Assembly (NCBI RefSeq): GCF_001598475.1
Contig: NZ_BCZA01000005.1
Coordinates: 186,001-250,000 of the forward strand
Direction of reading: 5' to 3'
Length of the DNA stretch: 64,000 nucleotides
Source of the DNA: Pantoea agglomerans NBRC 102470
Lineage (GTDB): Bacteria > Pseudomonadota > Gammaproteobacteria > Enterobacterales > Enterobacteriaceae
The position numbers were made by a program, and so were the translations under genes. The notes under the pieces were generated by a model, which searched no databases, was not told where the DNA came from, and saw only the letters and a program-made list of their open reading frames with translations. Positions 36,587 to 46,087 of this stretch are shown here, piece after piece; the first letter of the stretch is position 1; the number at the start of each line of letters is the position of its first letter.

Positions 36587-37552
36587 TCAGATTTCGCGAC
36601 CCAGCGTCTGGCGCAGATGCGCGCCCGCGCCCAGCAGGCCAGGCTGGTCGTGCGTAATCATATAAACCGGGATGCTGGCAACATAGTCGCGGAAGCGGCC
36701 TTTATCTTCAAACGCCGCACGGAAACCCGACGACTTAAAGAACTCCAGGAAGCGTGGCACGATGCCACCGGCAATATAGACACCACCAAAGGTGCCAAGA
36801 TTCAGCGCCAGGTTGCCGCCGAAACGGCCCATGATGACGCAGAACATTGACAGCGCGCGACGGCAGTCGGTGCAGCTGTCATCCAGCGCACGCTGGCTGA
36901 CATCTTTCGGCTTCAGGTTTTCCGGCACGCGATTATCCACTTTAACAATCGCACGATAGAGGTTAACCAGACCGGCACCTGACAGCACACGTTCCGCTGA
37001 AACATGGCCCAGCTCTTCGCGCAGCACTTCCAGGATCTGATCTTCTTCTTCGCTGTTGGCAGCGAAGTCGACATGACCGCCCTCACCTGGCAGGCTGACC
37101 CAGCGCTTGTCCACATGCACCAGATGGCTGACGCCTAATCCGGTGCCGGCACCATAAATCGCGATAGGTTTATCTTTGACTGGCTCTGTACCGCCAAACT
37201 GAATCACGTTTTCGGCGGTCAGCATCGGGATCGCCATAGATACCGCAGTGAAGTCGTTAATGATTTCCAGGTGTTCAAAACCGATGTTCTCTTTGAGCTT
37301 GCGCGTGGAAAACGCCCAGTCATGGTTGGTCATTTCAACCCAGTCATCGGTAATCGGGCAGGCAATGGCAATACAGCCATCTTTAACGTCCTGCTGTTGT
37401 TCATCAAGATAGTGGCGGATGACGGCTTCGAGGCTGTCGTATTCTGATGTTGAGAATGTTTTGGCCTGGGTGATGCTGCCGCTTTCCACCTCACACAGGG
37501 CGAGGCGTGCGTTAGTACCGCCGACATCGCCGACCAAGGCATAGGTTGTCAT
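36587..37552 (-). CDS. glk: Glk, glucokinase
   Basis: 321 residues, as in E. coli. Phosphate-1 loop [14 protein letters not shown], catalytic region [12 protein letters not shown], adenosine loop [23 protein letters not shown], and [14 protein letters not shown]. It phosphorylates free cytosolic glucose. Promoter at 37593-37621 in the ipdC-glk spacer; ends near a strong hairpin. Confidence 0.95.
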   Translation of the reverse strand: MTTYALVGDVGGTNARLALCEVESGSITQAKTFSTSEYDSLEAVIRHYLDEQQQDVKDGCIAIACPITDDWVEMTNHDWAFSTRKLKENIGFEHLEIINDFTAVSMAIPMLTAENVIQFGGTEPVKDKPIAIYGAGTGLGVSHLVHVDKRWVSLPGEGGHVDFAANSEEEDQILEVLREELGHVSAERVLSGAGLVNLYRAIVKVDNRVPENLKPKDVSQRALDDSCTDCRRALSMFCVIMGRFGGNLALNLGTFGGVYIAGGIVPRFLEFFKSSGFRAAFEDKGRFRDYVASIPVYMITHDQPGLLGAGAHLRQTLGREI

Positions 37553-37592
37553 TCTTCTGTTGCTCCGCTTGGGGTCTTAAGAGTTGGAGGAC

Positions 37593-37621
37593 ACTATAAA
37601 ATTCTGCCCATAAAACAACAA
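37593..37621 (-). promoter_or_regulatory. glk promoter
   Basis: On the minus strand TTGTTG-N17-TATAGT, 41 bases before the glk ATG. The -35 overlaps the T-run of the ipdC terminator, so ipdC transcription ends where glk begins. Confidence 0.6.
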
Positions 37622-37647
37622 CGCTCACCGGTGCGATTGGTGAGCGT
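37614..37647 (-). terminator. ipdC terminator
   Basis: ACGCTCACC (37621-37629) pairs perfectly with GGTGAGCGT (37639-37647); minus-strand tail is TGTTGTTTTA. Confidence 0.75.
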
Positions 37648-37712
37648 CTTACTCAGGTGTGCTACAGCCTAACCGCGATAGTCCACCCTGCACAGCGGCA
37701 ACTATCTGAATC

Positions 37713-39365
37713 TTAGCAGCCGTTGCGTTGATTCAGGCAGGCGGTGACTTTTCGTAGCAGTGGCGGCAAATCCTCTTTCTGCATGACGACTTCAACCAGA
37801 GAGAGCCACTTCGGCTCTGAGAGTCGCGCCATCACTTCCTCTAACTGCACCGTTTCACTGATACGCCAGCTCTGCGCCTGGCCCTGCAGGCTAAGGGCGT
37901 GCGGTAAGGCCGTCCAGTTCCACTGGGCAATATCATTGTAACGTTGTGTTGCGCCATGAATCGCCCGTTCGACGGTATAGCCTTCATTATTCAGCAAAAA
38001 GAGTATCAGTCGCTGCTGGTCACGCAGCATCGAACCCAGTTCCTGAATTGTCAGCTGCGCCGAACCGTCCCCGATGATCAGGATAACCCGGCGATCAGGA
38101 TCGGCAGTCTGCGCGCCAAATGCTGCCGGAAGAGTATAGCCGATTGATCCCCATAATGGCTGAACCACCAGCTGCGCCTGCGAGGGCAATCTTAACGCGG
38201 CGGCCCCAAAGGCGGCTGTCCCCTGCTCGGCCAGAATAAGGTCGCCGGGTTGCAGGAATGCCTGCATCGCCTGCCAGAACGCCTGCTGGCTGATCACCGC
38301 CGCCGGTTCTGCAGGCTGCGCGGCGGGCGGCGTGGCACCGGGTTGCCACTGCTGGCCATAGCGTTCAAACAGCGGCAGCAGTTCGCTCAGCGCATCCGCC
38401 ATCGACAGTGGCGCAAAACGTTCACCGCCCACGCTGGCGCTGAGGGGCTGCAGATCAATCAGCCGCTCAGGGTTAAACTGCTGCGTGAAGCCTGCAGTAA
38501 TGGTGTCGGTAAATCGCACCCCGACGCAGATCGCCACATCCACCTGCTCGATCTGTTCGCACACCTGACCTGCGCTGGCCTCACCGGCATAGGTACCGAC
38601 GTAACCCGGCTGCTGTTCATCCAGAACCCCCTTGCCCATCAGCAGGCTGGCACAGGGAATCGCACACTGTTCACGCAGCGCGGCCAGTGCGGACTGCTGC
38701 TGCCAGCGCAGCGCAAGAAAATCGGCCAGGAGTGAAACCCGCTGCGCCGGTGCCAGCAAACGTTCCGCAGCATCGCTGAAAGCGCGACGCGCAGCGGGCG
38801 AAGAGGATTGATGACTGTTCAGGGGCTGCGCGGGTGGCTGCACCTCCATGGCTGCCACGTCGACGGCCAGCGACAAATAGCCGGGACGGCGGGCCTGCAG
38901 CGCACTGACGATCACGCGATCAATCTCAGCCGTGGCGTTGTCGGCGTTAAGCTGTGCCGTTGCCGCACTGACTTCTGTGGCCATGCGAATAAAATGCTGG
39001 AAATCGCCATCGCCCAGCGAATGATGAACACAATCCCCCTGCAACTGGGCCTGCGTCGCAGGCGCGCCAACGATATGGATCACCGGCAGATACTCGGCAT
39101 AACTGCCCGCAATGCCATTAATCGCGCTGAGCTCGCCCACACCAAAGGTGGTCAATAGCGCTCCCGCGCCGTTGCAGCGTGCATAACCGTCTGCCGCATA
39201 GGCTGCGTTAAGCTCATTAGCGCAGCCTACCCAGCTGATGGCCGGATGGGCGATGACGCGGTCAAGAAATTGCAGGTTATAGTCGCCCGGCACGCCAAAC
39301 AGATGCTTTACACCAATCTCCTGCAGACGGGTCAGCAGGTAATCTCCAACAGTAAACGTGGACAT
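37713..39365 (-). CDS. ipdC: Indolepyruvate decarboxylase
   Basis: 550 residues of the ThDP-dependent 2-keto-acid decarboxylase family. FGVPGDYNLQFLD and the catalytic Glu in GCANELNAAYAADGYAR are at the N-terminus, HHSLGDGDFQHF carries the paired active-site His, and the ThDP/Mg motif GDGSAQLTIQELG through FLLNNEGYTVE is near residue 435. The size and residues match IpdC of Pantoea agglomerans, which turns indole-3-pyruvate into indole-3-acetaldehyde for auxin synthesis. A broader phenylpyruvate role is possible. It lies between glk and an aldo-keto reductase where E. coli has yfeO. Confidence 0.9.
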   Translation of the reverse strand: MSTFTVGDYLLTRLQEIGVKHLFGVPGDYNLQFLDRVIAHPAISWVGCANELNAAYAADGYARCNGAGALLTTFGVGELSAINGIAGSYAEYLPVIHIVGAPATQAQLQGDCVHHSLGDGDFQHFIRMATEVSAATAQLNADNATAEIDRVIVSALQARRPGYLSLAVDVAAMEVQPPAQPLNSHQSSSPAARRAFSDAAERLLAPAQRVSLLADFLALRWQQQSALAALREQCAIPCASLLMGKGVLDEQQPGYVGTYAGEASAGQVCEQIEQVDVAICVGVRFTDTITAGFTQQFNPERLIDLQPLSASVGGERFAPLSMADALSELLPLFERYGQQWQPGATPPAAQPAEPAAVISQQAFWQAMQAFLQPGDLILAEQGTAAFGAAALRLPSQAQLVVQPLWGSIGYTLPAAFGAQTADPDRRVILIIGDGSAQLTIQELGSMLRDQQRLILFLLNNEGYTVERAIHGATQRYNDIAQWNWTALPHALSLQGQAQSWRISETVQLEEVMARLSEPKWLSLVEVVMQKEDLPPLLRKVTACLNQRNGC

Positions 39366-39584
39366 TGCGCATTCCTTTCAGGGAAGAGTCGGGTTAAGTA
39401 TCTGACAGAGGATGAAATTAGCGAGGCGTGCCGCTATTTTAGCCAGCCGCAATGGCTGGAAAGGCGACGTTACGCTGGCGGAATATTCTGTAAAAATGCG
39501 AATTGCAGCGCGCTGTCACTGAGTGTAACCGTATACACTGATAGACTTTTGGCACATATCCCCGTTTTTACCCAGGAGCGCTGA

Positions 39585-40574
39585 ATGTCCCTTTTCCCTC
39601 ATCCCGATCGCTATCAACAGATGGAATATCGCCGCAGCGGCCGCAGCGGAATCAAACTGCCCGCCATTTCGCTGGGACTGTGGCATAACTTTGGTGACAG
39701 TACCCGGGTCGATAACAGCCGTGAGCTGCTGCGTCATGCGTTTGACCTTGGCATTACGCACTTCGACTTAGCCAACAATTACGGTCCACCCCCTGGCTCA
39801 GCCGAAGAGAACTTCGGGCGTATTATGCGGGAAGATTTTCGTGCCCATCGTGATGAGCTGATCATCTCCACAAAAGCGGGCTATACCATGTGGCAGGGGC
39901 CTTATGGGGATTGGGGTTCGCGTAAATATCTGGTCGCCAGTCTGGATCAGAGCCTGAAGCGAATGGGGCTGGAGTATGTGGATATTTTCTATCATCACCG
40001 TCCCGATCCGGAAACCCCGCTGGAAGAGACGATGCGCGCGCTGGATCATGTGGTGCGCCAGGGCAAAGCGCTTTACGCTGCCCTTTCTAACTATCCGGCC
40101 GATCTCGCCGCCGAAGCGATAGCTATCCTGCGCGATCTCGGCACCCCTTGTCTGATTCACCAGCCGCGCTATTCGATGTTTGAACGCACACCTGAGCAGG
40201 GATTGATTCAGACGTTGGGCGATGCGGGCGTCGGCTGTATCGCCTTCTCTCCGCTGGCAGGCGGCGTGCTCACCGATCGCTATCTGCAGGGCATTCCGGA
40301 AGATTCGCGCGCGGCCAGCGGCAGCAAGTTCCTGAATGAGAACCAGCTGACGGATGAGAAGATGGAGAAAGTCCGCAAGCTTAATGCTATTGCGCAGCAG
40401 CGCGAACAGAAGCTGGCGCAGATGGCGCTGGCGTGGGTGCTGCGCGATGAGCGTGTGACTTCAGTACTGATCGGAGCCAGCAAAACGGCCCAGATCGATG
40501 ACGCGGTGGCGATGCTCGCTCGCCGTCAGTTCAGCGACAGCGAGTTAGCGGCGATTGACGCGGCGCTGCTGTAA
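39585..40574 (+). CDS. yghZ: Aldo-keto reductase (YghZ/L-glyceraldehyde-3-phosphate reductase type)
   Basis: 329 residues, slightly shorter than E. coli YghZ (346). Shares SLGLWHNFGD, FDLGITHFDLANNYGPPPGS and LIISTKAGYTMW; catalytic Asp and Tyr (FDLANNYG), Lys (STKAGY) and His (FYHHRPD) are all present; NADPH pocket at VTSVLIGASK near 285. Members reduce small aldehydes including methylglyoxal. Divergent from ipdC with 219 bases between, so a link to indole-acetaldehyde is possible but only an inference. Confidence 0.8.
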   Translation: MSLFPHPDRYQQMEYRRSGRSGIKLPAISLGLWHNFGDSTRVDNSRELLRHAFDLGITHFDLANNYGPPPGSAEENFGRIMREDFRAHRDELIISTKAGYTMWQGPYGDWGSRKYLVASLDQSLKRMGLEYVDIFYHHRPDPETPLEETMRALDHVVRQGKALYAALSNYPADLAAEAIAILRDLGTPCLIHQPRYSMFERTPEQGLIQTLGDAGVGCIAFSPLAGGVLTDRYLQGIPEDSRAASGSKFLNENQLTDEKMEKVRKLNAIAQQREQKLAQMALAWVLRDERVTSVLIGASKTAQIDDAVAMLARRQFSDSELAAIDAALL

Positions 40575-40583
40575 CGGTTTTAG

Positions 40584-40607
40584 CGCCCGGCTGAGGCCGG
40601 GCGTTTT
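40584..40607 (+). terminator. Terminator of the aldo-keto reductase gene
   Basis: CGCCCGGC-TGAG-GCCGGGCG followed by TTTT, 10 bases after the stop codon. Confidence 0.88.
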
Positions 40608-40746
40608 CTGCGCCAGAATAGTCTCAAACCCCTTTCTCTCCCCAATTTCCTCACAATCTTCCGACACAATGATGCGGTAACAACAGCAATACGCAGGCAT
40701 AATCGCTGCGCCGCAACAGTGTCAGACTGTTGATGAGGAGAAAAAA

Positions 40747-41142
40747 ATGAAAAGAGCCCTTATTTTTGCTGCCCTGCTGGCCCTGTTGTCGCCGCTGGCA
40801 CACCACACAGCCCAGGCCTCCAGTGCCTCTATTACTCTGGCCCCCGGCGTCACCCTGAATCTTGGCGATCGCGATCGCCGTGGCTATTACTGGGATGGTG
40901 GTCGCTGGCGTGAACCGCGCTGGTGGAACGACCGCTATTCTTACAACGAACGCCGCTGGTGGCGACACGAAGAGTGGCGTCGTCAGCAGCAGTGGGAGCG
41001 CGAACGCCGCTGGCATGAGCGCGACCGTGAGCGTCGCTGGGAACATCAGTATCGCCGCGATCGTGATCGTGGCTGGGATCATCATGACCGTCGTGGTCCT
41101 GACCATCGCGGTCCAGACCATCACGGACACGATCGCCATTAA
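40747..41142 (+). CDS. ypeC: YpeC-like DUF2502 periplasmic protein
   Basis: 131 residues. Signal peptide MKRALIFAALLALLSPLAHH, cleavage near AQA; mature start ITLAPGVTLNLGDRDRRGYY matches the E. coli YpeC pattern ([20 protein letters not shown]). The remainder is extremely rich in Arg, Trp, His and Asp (RRWWRHEEWRRQQQWERERR) and ends in PDHRG/PDHHG repeats, longer than in E. coli. It sits next to mntH as in E. coli. Function unknown; the composition suggests metal or polyanion binding. AGGAG precedes the ATG. Confidence 0.85.
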   Translation: MKRALIFAALLALLSPLAHHTAQASSASITLAPGVTLNLGDRDRRGYYWDGGRWREPRWWNDRYSYNERRWWRHEEWRRQQQWERERRWHERDRERRWEHQYRRDRDRGWDHHDRRGPDHRGPDHHGHDRH

Positions 41143-41145
41143 TAA

Positions 41146-41170
41146 AAACGCCCGGCAGAACCGGGCGTTT
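41146..41170 (+). terminator. ypeC terminator
   Basis: AAACGCCCGG-CAGAA-CCGGGCGTTT. The core is identical to the terminator at 41460-41488, on the other side of a repeat element. Confidence 0.88.
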
Positions 41171-41226
41171 CAGACAACACAAAGACTTCAATCAGTGTGA
41201 TTCTGGCCGCAACGCATAAACTCAAC

Positions 41227-41417
41227 GCGCAGGGAACACGGTCAGAAGAGGAAAGCGTCCCGCGCCATGGACAAAAACGCCGGGAGCGTTTTTGAACAAC
41301 GCAACGCGTTGGCCCGGCTACGGGCGCACCTCAGGGATGAGGTGCGTAATCGCGCGGGCCGAGCATGTCATGGATGACGGATTTTGCGTCTTTCCGATCT
41401 GACCGTGTTTCCTGCGC
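41227..41417. repeat. Nested-hairpin repeat element, copy A
   Basis: 191 bases bounded by inverted repeats of 20 bases: GCGCAGGGAACACGGTCAGA (41227-41246) versus the complement of 41398-41417 (19/20). Internal hairpins: CAAAAACGC-CGGGA-GCGTTTTTG, CAACGC-AAC-GCGTTG, CCCG-GCTA-CGGG and GCACCTCA-GGGA-TGAGGTGC. Its core 41269-41353 matches the reverse complement of 49279-49363 at about 82 of 85 positions. No credible gene. Lies between two near-identical terminators. Confidence 0.85.
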
Positions 41418-41459
41418 TGGCTCGGTATCACTGCGAACCTGGCCAGACGTTGCCAACAA

Positions 41460-41490
41460 GAAAACGCCCGGCAGAACCGGGCGTTTTCTT
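41460..41490 (-). terminator. mntH terminator
   Basis: GAAAACGCCCGG-CAGAA-CCGGGCGTTTTC; the minus-strand read-out ends TTTTC after the stem, 15 bases past the mntH stop. Confidence 0.88.
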
Positions 41491-41504
41491 GTTTACCATA
41501 ACCG

Positions 41505-42746
41505 CTACAGCCCCAGCGCTTCACCCACCAGCAGGTAAAGATTCAGCGTAATCACCAGCAGCACGATCAGTCGCCCGGTATTCTGCATCAGACGCGAGTT
41601 AACCATATCTTCGCCCATCAGCTCGTGGTTGCCGGTAAAGGAGAGCAGCGGAATCAACGCCAGCGCAATACCAAAACTCAGCAGCACCTGACTCATCACC
41701 AGCACCCTTGTCGGGTCCCAGCCGGCCCAGATGACAATAAAAGAGGGCAGCATGGTGACGGTTCGGCGCACCCACAGGGGAATATGGAAGTGGATAAAGC
41801 CCTGCATCACCACCTGCCCCGCCAGCGTACCGACCACCGTTGAAGATAATCCGGCGGCCACCAGGCTCAGACCAAACACCGTCGCCGCTGCCTGACCTAA
41901 CAGCGGTTGCAGCGTCAGATAGGCCTGATCGAGTTCAGCGATTTTACTGTGCCCGCTGAAGTGAAACGCCGCTGCGGCGGTCGCCATCATCGCCAGGTTA
42001 ACAAATCCGGCGATGGTCATGGCAATCGCCACATCCAGTTTAGTTGAGGAGTACCGCTGACCTTTGCTGTCCTCACTTTTGCCCTGCGTCAGCGCGGAGT
42101 GCAGGTAAATCACGTGCGGCATAATGGTCGCACCCAGCACACCCGCCGCCAGGAATACGGCATCCGACGTTGGTAACGCGGGCAGCGCCATACCGATCAC
42201 CAGCTCTTTGACACTGGGCTGAGAGAAGAAGAGTTCGACGATATAGGCCGCCGCCACAAACAGCAGAAGTCCGCCAATCACCAGCTCCAGCGGCTTTTGC
42301 CCCCGGCTCTGTAACATCAATATCAGGAACGTGGCGATGCCTGTCAGCACCGCGCCCTGCATCAAAGAAATGCCGAGCAGCAGTTTGAACCCCAGCGCGG
42401 CACCGATAAATTCCGCCAGGTCAGTGGCCATGGCGATAATTTCCGCCTGCACCCAGTAAAACCAGACGGCAGGCCGGGGAAAACGATCGCGGATGTGTTC
42501 AGCGAGGTTTTTGCCGGTAGCGATACCCAGCTTGGCTGACATCAGCTGAATCAGCATGGCCATGATGTTGGCCCATACCACCACCCACAGCAATTTGTAG
42601 CCGTAAGCAGCGCCCGCCTGAATGTTGGTCGCAAAGTTGCCCGGATCGATATAGCCGATAGCGGCGATAAAAGCGGGCCCCAGTAGTGCGAGTTTGACTT
42701 TTCTGACTCCGCGAGCGGCGCGCTCGGCGGTACGACTTTCAAACAT
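41505..42746 (-). CDS. mntH: MntH, NRAMP proton-coupled Mn2+ transporter
   Basis: 413 residues, 11 helices. Metal-site motif of helix 1 is [11 protein letters not shown] and of helix 6 is MPHVIYLHS (Met and His ligand region). [14 protein letters not shown] and the NRAMP consensus GQSSTxTGTxAGQ-like segment ([19 protein letters not shown]) are present. It imports Mn2+ (and Fe2+). A perfect MntR-type palindrome lies about 105 bases upstream of the ATG. Divergent from nupC as in E. coli. Confidence 0.95.
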   Translation of the reverse strand: MFESRTAERAARGVRKVKLALLGPAFIAAIGYIDPGNFATNIQAGAAYGYKLLWVVVWANIMAMLIQLMSAKLGIATGKNLAEHIRDRFPRPAVWFYWVQAEIIAMATDLAEFIGAALGFKLLLGISLMQGAVLTGIATFLILMLQSRGQKPLELVIGGLLLFVAAAYIVELFFSQPSVKELVIGMALPALPTSDAVFLAAGVLGATIMPHVIYLHSALTQGKSEDSKGQRYSSTKLDVAIAMTIAGFVNLAMMATAAAAFHFSGHSKIAELDQAYLTLQPLLGQAAATVFGLSLVAAGLSSTVVGTLAGQVVMQGFIHFHIPLWVRRTVTMLPSFIVIWAGWDPTRVLVMSQVLLSFGIALALIPLLSFTGNHELMGEDMVNSRLMQNTGRLIVLLVITLNLYLLVGEALGL

Positions 42747-42848
42747 ATCCGGTACCCTGTCTGAACATTTGCCTGCCCCGGCAGCTTAGGGGTTAGCAGG
42801 TGCAAGTGAAATTCGTTTATTGTTATCGGTGTAATAGATGCTGCTATA

Positions 42849-42870
42849 AAGTATAGCCATTGCTATACAT
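42849..42870 (-). promoter_or_regulatory. Predicted MntR operator
   Basis: GTATAGC-CATT-GCTATAC (42851-42868), a perfect 7-bp inverted repeat matching the enterobacterial MntR box core TAGCN4GCTA. It lies in the mntH-nupC spacer nearer to mntH. The rest of the 369-base spacer holds the nupC promoter; no clear CRP box was found by eye. Confidence 0.75.
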
Positions 42871-43115
42871 TACAGTAAAGGATGTGATTGCTAAAAATGT
42901 GAGCAATAGTGTCACTTTACGCCCGGTGTAAAATTCAGACAATAATTATGTGGTTATCTGAAGTGAAGTATTTGTAAACAGGACGTGATCTCTGGAACTT
43001 TTCTGGAAAATATAACGATAGCGAATACTTATATTGTGGTTCAGATCTCGTTTTTAAGTAACGCGTTACATAGAATACGCAACAAAATACAACCCTCCTC
43101 AAATTTGGAGCAACC

Positions 43116-44306
43116 ATGTCCCATATTTTGCAATTTCTTTTAGCACTGGTGGTGGTCGGGATACTCGCCTTGCTGGTCAGTCACGATCGTAAAAGCATTC
43201 GCATTCGCTACATTATACAGCTACTGGTGATTGAAATTGTGCTCGCCTGGTTCTTCCTGAACTCAGAAGCGGGACTCGGTTTCGTCAAAGGATTCGCGGG
43301 CTTCTTTGACCATCTGCTGAAGTATGCCGCTGAGGGTACTAACTTCGTCTTTGGCAACATGAGCGACAAAGGTCTGGCCTTCTTCTTCCTTAACGTATTG
43401 TGCCCTATCGTCTTTATCTCTGCGCTGATCGGTATTCTGCAGCATTTCCGTATCCTGCCATGGGTGATTCGCGGTATTGGTACCGTACTGTCGAAAGTGA
43501 ATGGCATGGGAAAACTGGAATCTTTCAACGCCGTAAGTTCTCTGATACTGGGACAGTCAGAAAACTTCATCGCCTATAAAGATATCCTGGGCCAAATGTC
43601 ACAGCGCCGCATGTACACCATGGCCGCGACCGCGATGTCGACCGTATCGATGTCGATCGTCGGCGCCTACATGACCATGCTGCAGCCGAAGTATGTGGTC
43701 GCCGCGCTGGTGCTCAACATGTTCAGCACCTTTATCGTGCTGTCGCTGATCAACCCTTATCGCGTTGAGAACGAAGAAGATCTGCAGTTGCAGGATCTGC
43801 ACAAAGGCCAGAGCTTCTTTGAGATGCTGGGCGAGTATATCCTGGCCGGTTTCCGTGTCGCGATTATCGTTGCCGCCATGCTGATTGGTTTTATCGCGCT
43901 GATTTCAGGTCTGAATGCGCTGTTTGATCTGATCTTCGGCATCTCCTTCCAGGGCGTTCTCGGCTTTGTCTTCTATCCGTTTGCCTGGGTGATGGGCGTG
44001 CCTGCTGGCGAAGCGTTGCAGGTCGGCAGTATTATGGCGACCAAGCTGGTGTCGAATGAGTTTGTTGCCATGATGGATCTGCAGAAAATCGCGGGTCAGC
44101 TGTCGCCACATTCAGAAGGTATTCTTTCTGTGTTCCTGGTCTCGTTCGCTAACTTCTCTTCTATCGGCATCGTGGCCGGTGCGATTAAAGGTCTGAACGA
44201 AGAACAGGGCAACGTGGTTTCCCGTTTTGGTCTGAAGCTGCTGTACGGCTCTACGCTGGTCAGCGTGCTTTCCGCTGCTATCGCCGGTCTGGTTCTGGCG
44301 TTCTAA
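43116..44306 (+). CDS. nupC: NupC, nucleoside:proton symporter
   Basis: 396 residues, colinear with E. coli NupC (400). Concentrative nucleoside transporter features: [69 protein letters not shown] (nucleoside-binding), [20 protein letters not shown] and the NEFVAMMDL helix. Imports pyrimidine nucleosides and adenosine. Preceded by a GGAG-type ribosome-binding site. Confidence 0.95.
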   Translation: MSHILQFLLALVVVGILALLVSHDRKSIRIRYIIQLLVIEIVLAWFFLNSEAGLGFVKGFAGFFDHLLKYAAEGTNFVFGNMSDKGLAFFFLNVLCPIVFISALIGILQHFRILPWVIRGIGTVLSKVNGMGKLESFNAVSSLILGQSENFIAYKDILGQMSQRRMYTMAATAMSTVSMSIVGAYMTMLQPKYVVAALVLNMFSTFIVLSLINPYRVENEEDLQLQDLHKGQSFFEMLGEYILAGFRVAIIVAAMLIGFIALISGLNALFDLIFGISFQGVLGFVFYPFAWVMGVPAGEALQVGSIMATKLVSNEFVAMMDLQKIAGQLSPHSEGILSVFLVSFANFSSIGIVAGAIKGLNEEQGNVVSRFGLKLLYGSTLVSVLSAAIAGLVLAF

Positions 44307-44336
44307 GCACGGTTCTGCGCTCTACTCTAAGCATCA

Positions 44337-44366
44337 AAGGGCGAGCAGGTCTCGCCCTTCTCTTTC
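44337..44366 (+). terminator. nupC terminator
   Basis: AAGGGCGAG-CAGGT-CTCGCCCTT followed by CTCTTTC. The remaining 265 bases before the tRNA-Ala genes hold no gene that I can support. Confidence 0.85.
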
Positions 44367-44632
44367 TGCTCTATCCTTGCTCTGCTTCCCGCTGATTCCC
44401 CTTTCCCGCGTTACCTCTTTCATTGCACATGTCACATCTGCATTCAGATCGTGCACGAGAGGCGGCACAACGTCCTGCAAACAGCATCGGATGCCATGAC
44501 AGGTTATGCCGGTTAATAACGCAATTAAGCGTGCGCAGCAGCGTGAATGGCAAAGCAATAGCGTTGGGATCCGCAGCAACTGGCGAATAAGAGATTAATC
44601 AGAAAGGATTTTGACAACGGCGTGTCAGAAAA

Positions 44633-44708
<76 letters not shown>

Positions 44709-44752
44709 ACATCTGGAATCGTTTTTCAGTGCCAAACTTTTGGGAAGAAGTT

Positions 44753-44828
44753 TGGTGGAGCTAAGCGGGATCGAACCGCTGACCTCCTGCATGCCATGCA
44801 GGCGCTCTCCCAGCTGAGCTATAGCCCC
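44753..44828 (-). tRNA. alaX: tRNA-Ala (anticodon GGC), proximal copy
   Basis: 76 bases with encoded CCA (44753-44755), acceptor GGGGCTA/TAGCTCC, anticodon GGC. First of the two tandem alanine tRNAs on the minus strand; 44 bases separate them. Confidence 0.96.
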
Positions 44829-45103
44829 GAACCGAAAAACTGTCGCGTTAAGCGACGGACGGCATAATATGAAACCCCCTCCGGGGTGTCAACGGCAAAA
44901 TGACATTCTCTGTTTGATCGCTGAAAAAGGCGGCAACCTGCGAAGTTTCAGCAGCATGCTGCAGGGGAAAATCGTGTCTGTTCACACAGGACCGTTTTTT
45001 TAATGTTATTCAGTCTGCCGTCAGGTTAATTCACGGTTAAATATGTTATAGGAATTTTCTTGTCTTCGGCTTTTTCGCATGCAAAACTTAGCCCGCTAAT
45101 TTA

Positions 45104-45134
45104 GTGGTACCCGGGACCCTCTCCCGCATACCAC
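45104..45134 (+). promoter_or_regulatory. Strong 5'-leader hairpin before the FNT gene
   Basis: GTGGTA (45104-45109) pairs with TACCAC (45129-45134), and inside it CGGGA pairs with TCCCG around loop CCCTC. It lies 53 bases before the ATG in a 359-base spacer. No known riboswitch class recognised, and no T-run follows. Confidence 0.4.
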
Positions 45135-45187
45135 GCGTCCACCAGGCGTTATCGTCCCATTAATCATAAAAAAACTACTGAGATACT

Positions 45188-45976
45188 ATGTCGCTGCATA
45201 CACCTAAAGAAATCGCACAACTGGCGATCCAGTCAGGCGTGGCTAAAAGCCGTGCACCTGTCAGCATCCTTCTGATTCTCGGCTTTATGGCGGGCGCATT
45301 TATTGCGACCGGCTTCCTGCTGGATCTTCATGTGATCAACACCCTGCCCGCTGAATGGGGCTCATTTGGCGGCCTGTTAGGCGCCGCGGTCTTCCCGGTG
45401 GGGATCATCATGACCGTGCTGGCGGGTGGTGAGCTGCTGACCGGTAATATGATGACCTTACCGGTGGCCTGGTTCGCCCGTCGCATCAGCTTTATGAGCG
45501 TGGCGCGCAACTGGTTCTGGGTTACCCTGGCTAACTTTCTCGGCAGCGTGGCTGTCGCCTGGTTCTTTGGTCACATGCTGGGTATGACCGAGGGCGATTA
45601 CCTGAAGAAGACCGTTGCTATCGCTTCTGCAAAAGTCCACGCTGATTTCCTGCACGCCTTTATTTCCGGTATCGGCTGTAACTGGCTGGTTTGCCTGGCG
45701 GTATGGCTGGCCTTTGCCAGTAAAGATGTGGTCGGCAAGATCTTCGGCATGTGGTTCCCGGTGATGGCATTTGTGGCCATTGGCTTCCAGCACGTTGTCG
45801 CTAACATGTTTATTATTCCGGCCGCCATTTTTGCCGGTCAGATGAGCTGGGCAGAGTACTTCCCTAATTTTATTGCCGTCTTCTCAGGCAATGCCGTGGG
45901 TGGTGCCGTGTTCGTTGGTCTGGCCTATTTCCTTGCATTCCGCCCTGCCGCTGAACCCGCCAGTAATCCTCAGTAA
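45188..45976 (+). CDS. Formate/nitrite-transporter-family channel
   Basis: 262 residues, six helices with FNT signatures: GFMAGAFIATGF, FPVGIIMTVLAGGELLTGNMM (loop region with the Thr gate area), FLHAFISGIGCNWLVCLAVW and GFQHVVANMF with the central pore His. The FNT motif GxGCNWLVC is characteristic of FocA/NirC-like proteins. Substrate (formate, nitrite or another small acid) is not fixed by the sequence. A second FNT member, yfdC, lies elsewhere in the window. No partner formate lyase is nearby. Confidence 0.87.
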   Translation: MSLHTPKEIAQLAIQSGVAKSRAPVSILLILGFMAGAFIATGFLLDLHVINTLPAEWGSFGGLLGAAVFPVGIIMTVLAGGELLTGNMMTLPVAWFARRISFMSVARNWFWVTLANFLGSVAVAWFFGHMLGMTEGDYLKKTVAIASAKVHADFLHAFISGIGCNWLVCLAVWLAFASKDVVGKIFGMWFPVMAFVAIGFQHVVANMFIIPAAIFAGQMSWAEYFPNFIAVFSGNAVGGAVFVGLAYFLAFRPAAEPASNPQ

Positions 45977-46087
45977 TGATGTTTTGCCTTTTGTCGAGAG
46001 ACAAAAGGCAATTTCAGCTTCAGTTACTTTCCCCCGTTACGTTTTGCTGTAATATGTCCTGCTAATGTATTAATCAGGGACTGCATC

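Noticed and set aside
41318-41524. ORF ending in the peptide ARAITHLIPEVRP, which is shared with an ORF at 49210-49476
   Set aside because: The shared peptide is a translation of the repeat core in copies A and B; the frames diverge right after it (stop in A, continuing in B) and neither has a ribosome-binding site.
42890-42940. TGTGA-containing sequences before nupC as CRP sites
   Set aside because: The half-sites have the wrong spacing for CRP (nine rather than six bases).
44334-44579. 81-codon minus-strand ORF after nupC
   Set aside because: It overlaps the nupC terminator, is rich in Cys/Arg without domain features, and has no ribosome-binding site.
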